Source: G963668655 sp963668655
GTDB lineage: Bacteria; Myxococcota_A; SURF-8
Assembly: GCA_963668655.2 (NCBI GenBank)
Contig: CAXXPQ010000002.1
Span: 248,001 to 312,000, forward strand
Direction of reading: 5' to 3'
DNA: 64,000 nt
Part shown: positions 62,912-64,000 of the stretch, one piece after another
Position numbering within the stretch: the stretch's first letter is position 1
Layout of the letters: the number at the start of each line of letters is the position of its first letter
The notes under the pieces: generated by a model
What the model saw: the letters and a program-made list of their open reading frames with translations, nothing else
Database searches by the model: none
Told to the model about the DNA's origin: nothing
Made by a program: the position numbers and the translations under genes

Positions 62912-63223
62912 GGTTCTTCTCTTCTTCCTTTCGATATCATCGGCGAACAACGCCATGAAATCCCCCTTTGAGATCCATGCGCCCCGCCTCGGAAAAGGGT
63001 AGGACGAAAGTCGAAGGTTGTCAATGCATTTCATGCGATTGCCGGAACCGAAACCCGGCGTTTTTTCCCGGCAATCGCCGACGGAGGTTTCCGGTTTGGT
63101 GACCGGATCTTTTAAACGCCGACGCGAACGATAGCTTGCGAAAACAACGCATTCCGGTTAGAATAAACAGGTTACCGAAGACGTACGAAACCGAAACCAA
63201 ACACGGGCGGGTGGTCCATTTCA

Positions 63224-64000
63224 ATGGCGGATGATGCAAAAAAAGAAGTCATGCGGATTCTGATCGTCGATGACGACAAGGAATTCGCCACGGCTTTGAA
63301 AGAACTCCTGGAAGACGAAGGATTCGACGCCTGGAATGTCGCGAAAGGCGCGGAAGCCCTGGATCTTCTCCGGGAGCGCTATTTCGACGCGATCTTCGTC
63401 GATGCCCTTCTGCCCGCGATGGACGGGTTTTCGCTTTGCAAGGAAATCCGCCTCACGGCCAACACGGATTCCGTGCATTTAATCATGATCTCGGGAGTTT
63501 ACAAGGCCAGCAACCACGAGGCCGAGGCGACGAACAAATATCGTCTTTCCGCCTACCTGGAAAAGCCCGTCGCCGAAGAGCAGGTGATCGCCCTTTTACG
63601 AAAACTGTTCAAATCCAAATATCCGAAAAGCATCACCCGCCCCATGGCCAAGGCCACGGAGGGAAACAAGAAAAGCACGGCAAAGACAACCAGTTCCAAC
63701 CGCACCTTCCGTTTCGTGAACACCTATTTCCTTTACGATCCCAGCCGGATCGCCCTGATCGGAAAAACCTCGGAAGTGCCGCTTCCGGTGCTTTTCTCCC
63801 AGATTCAGGAAAGAAAACTGACCGGACACCTTCTCGTGGTATGGAAAAAGGCGAAGAAAGCCCTGACCATCGTGAAAGGGAATATCGTCGCCATTCAATC
63901 CAATATCATCAACGAATGTCTGGGGCAGCTTCTTCTGAAGGAAGGAACCATCGACCAGGAAACCCTGGATAAATCCCTGGGATTGATGAAGGAAACCGGA
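63224..64000 (+). CDS. Response regulator with DUF4388 (PATAN-like) domain, 3'-truncated
   Basis: At least 259 aa, open to the right window edge. I chose the ATG at 63224; an in-frame ATG at 63251 would start directly at MRILIVDDDKEF. Receiver domain with VDDD, the phospho-acceptor Asp in IFVDALLPAMDGF, and Lys in YLEKPV. After a Ser/Thr/Lys-rich linker, a second domain begins with VPLPVLFSQIQERKLTGHLL and LTIVKGNIVAIQS, typical of DUF4388/PATAN-type proteins in Myxococcota and Deltaproteobacteria, and continues with LGQLLLKEGTIDQETLDKSL. No DNA-binding domain is visible up to the edge. It probably acts in a signalling or motility pathway. Confidence 0.88.
   Translation, partial: MADDAKKEVMRILIVDDDKEFATALKELLEDEGFDAWNVAKGAEALDLLRERYFDAIFVDALLPAMDGFSLCKEIRLTANTDSVHLIMISGVYKASNHEAEATNKYRLSAYLEKPVAEEQVIALLRKLFKSKYPKSITRPMAKATEGNKKSTAKTTSSNRTFRFVNTYFLYDPSRIALIGKTSEVPLPVLFSQIQERKLTGHLLVVWKKAKKALTIVKGNIVAIQSNIINECLGQLLLKEGTIDQETLDKSLGLMKETG

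Noticed and set aside
1..64000. tRNA, rRNA, insertion sequences, integrase or prophage genes
   Set aside because: Looked for cloverleaf-type stems, transposase motifs and attachment repeats; none found by eye.

Overview
The window looks like a chromosomal segment of a diderm, high-GC bacterium of the former Deltaproteobacteria, most likely Myxococcota or a nearby uncultured lineage. The evidence is a PEGA-type Ser/Thr kinase, a REC-DUF4388 regulator, a PilS/PilR/PilD cluster, a full Rnf complex, MYXO-CTERM-like C-terminal anchors, and many secreted lipoproteins with Asp-Gly-Asp (DGD) linkers and Cys-rich modules. No rRNA, tRNA, insertion sequence, prophage or CRISPR array was seen. The taxonomic placement is inference from gene content.

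Layout. 1-6.3 kb: the end of a beta-helix protein, a CrtC/AttH-like lipoprotein, a PEGA kinase and a DGD-linker lipoprotein. 6.4-10.2 kb: a SlyD-like prolyl isomerase, then a minus-strand unit made of a riboswitch-like leader, a two-domain lipoprotein and a TonB-dependent receptor. 10.6-13.1 kb: leuS. 13.3-20.3 kb: an RCC1-repeat lipoprotein with 29 DGD-type tetrapeptides, a TIGR02147-family protein followed by a large lipoprotein, and a mutarotase-fold protein. 20.4-33.2 kb: one uninterrupted 12.9-kb gene for a Cys-rich lipoprotein of about 4285 residues. 33.9-36.9 kb: a flagellin-like helical protein, cdsA and uppS. 37-38.2 kb: a radical SAM protein and a 129-bp imperfect palindrome. 38.3-45.1 kb: rnfCDGEAB plus rseC, with RnfB fused to a flavin oxidoreductase. 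45.5-51.5 kb: a CAP-domain lipoprotein, a spermidine-synthase-like membrane protein with yjbQ and a small lipoprotein, apaG and a MaoC-like protein. 51.5-57.3 kb: the pilS-pilR-pilD-histidine kinase operon. 57.6-64 kb: a SUKH/TPR-like protein, an Rrf2 regulator divergent from a SPASM radical SAM enzyme, a secreted trypsin-like protease, and the start of a REC-DUF4388 protein that runs off the window.

Most notable: (1) the leader at 10026-10134 (minus strand) resembles a molybdenum-cofactor (Moco/Tuco) riboswitch and precedes a lipoprotein-TonB receptor pair, suggesting an outer-membrane uptake system controlled by molybdenum or tungsten cofactor; (2) the giant protein has nested Cys-rich super-repeats and possible anchors at both ends; (3) DGD linkers recur next to membrane anchors in seven proteins; (4) RnfB carries an NfnB/GltD-like module. 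Start codons below were chosen from visible ribosome binding sites and signal peptides, so several genes are shorter than their maximal open frames. Promoter and terminator calls come from reading motifs by eye.
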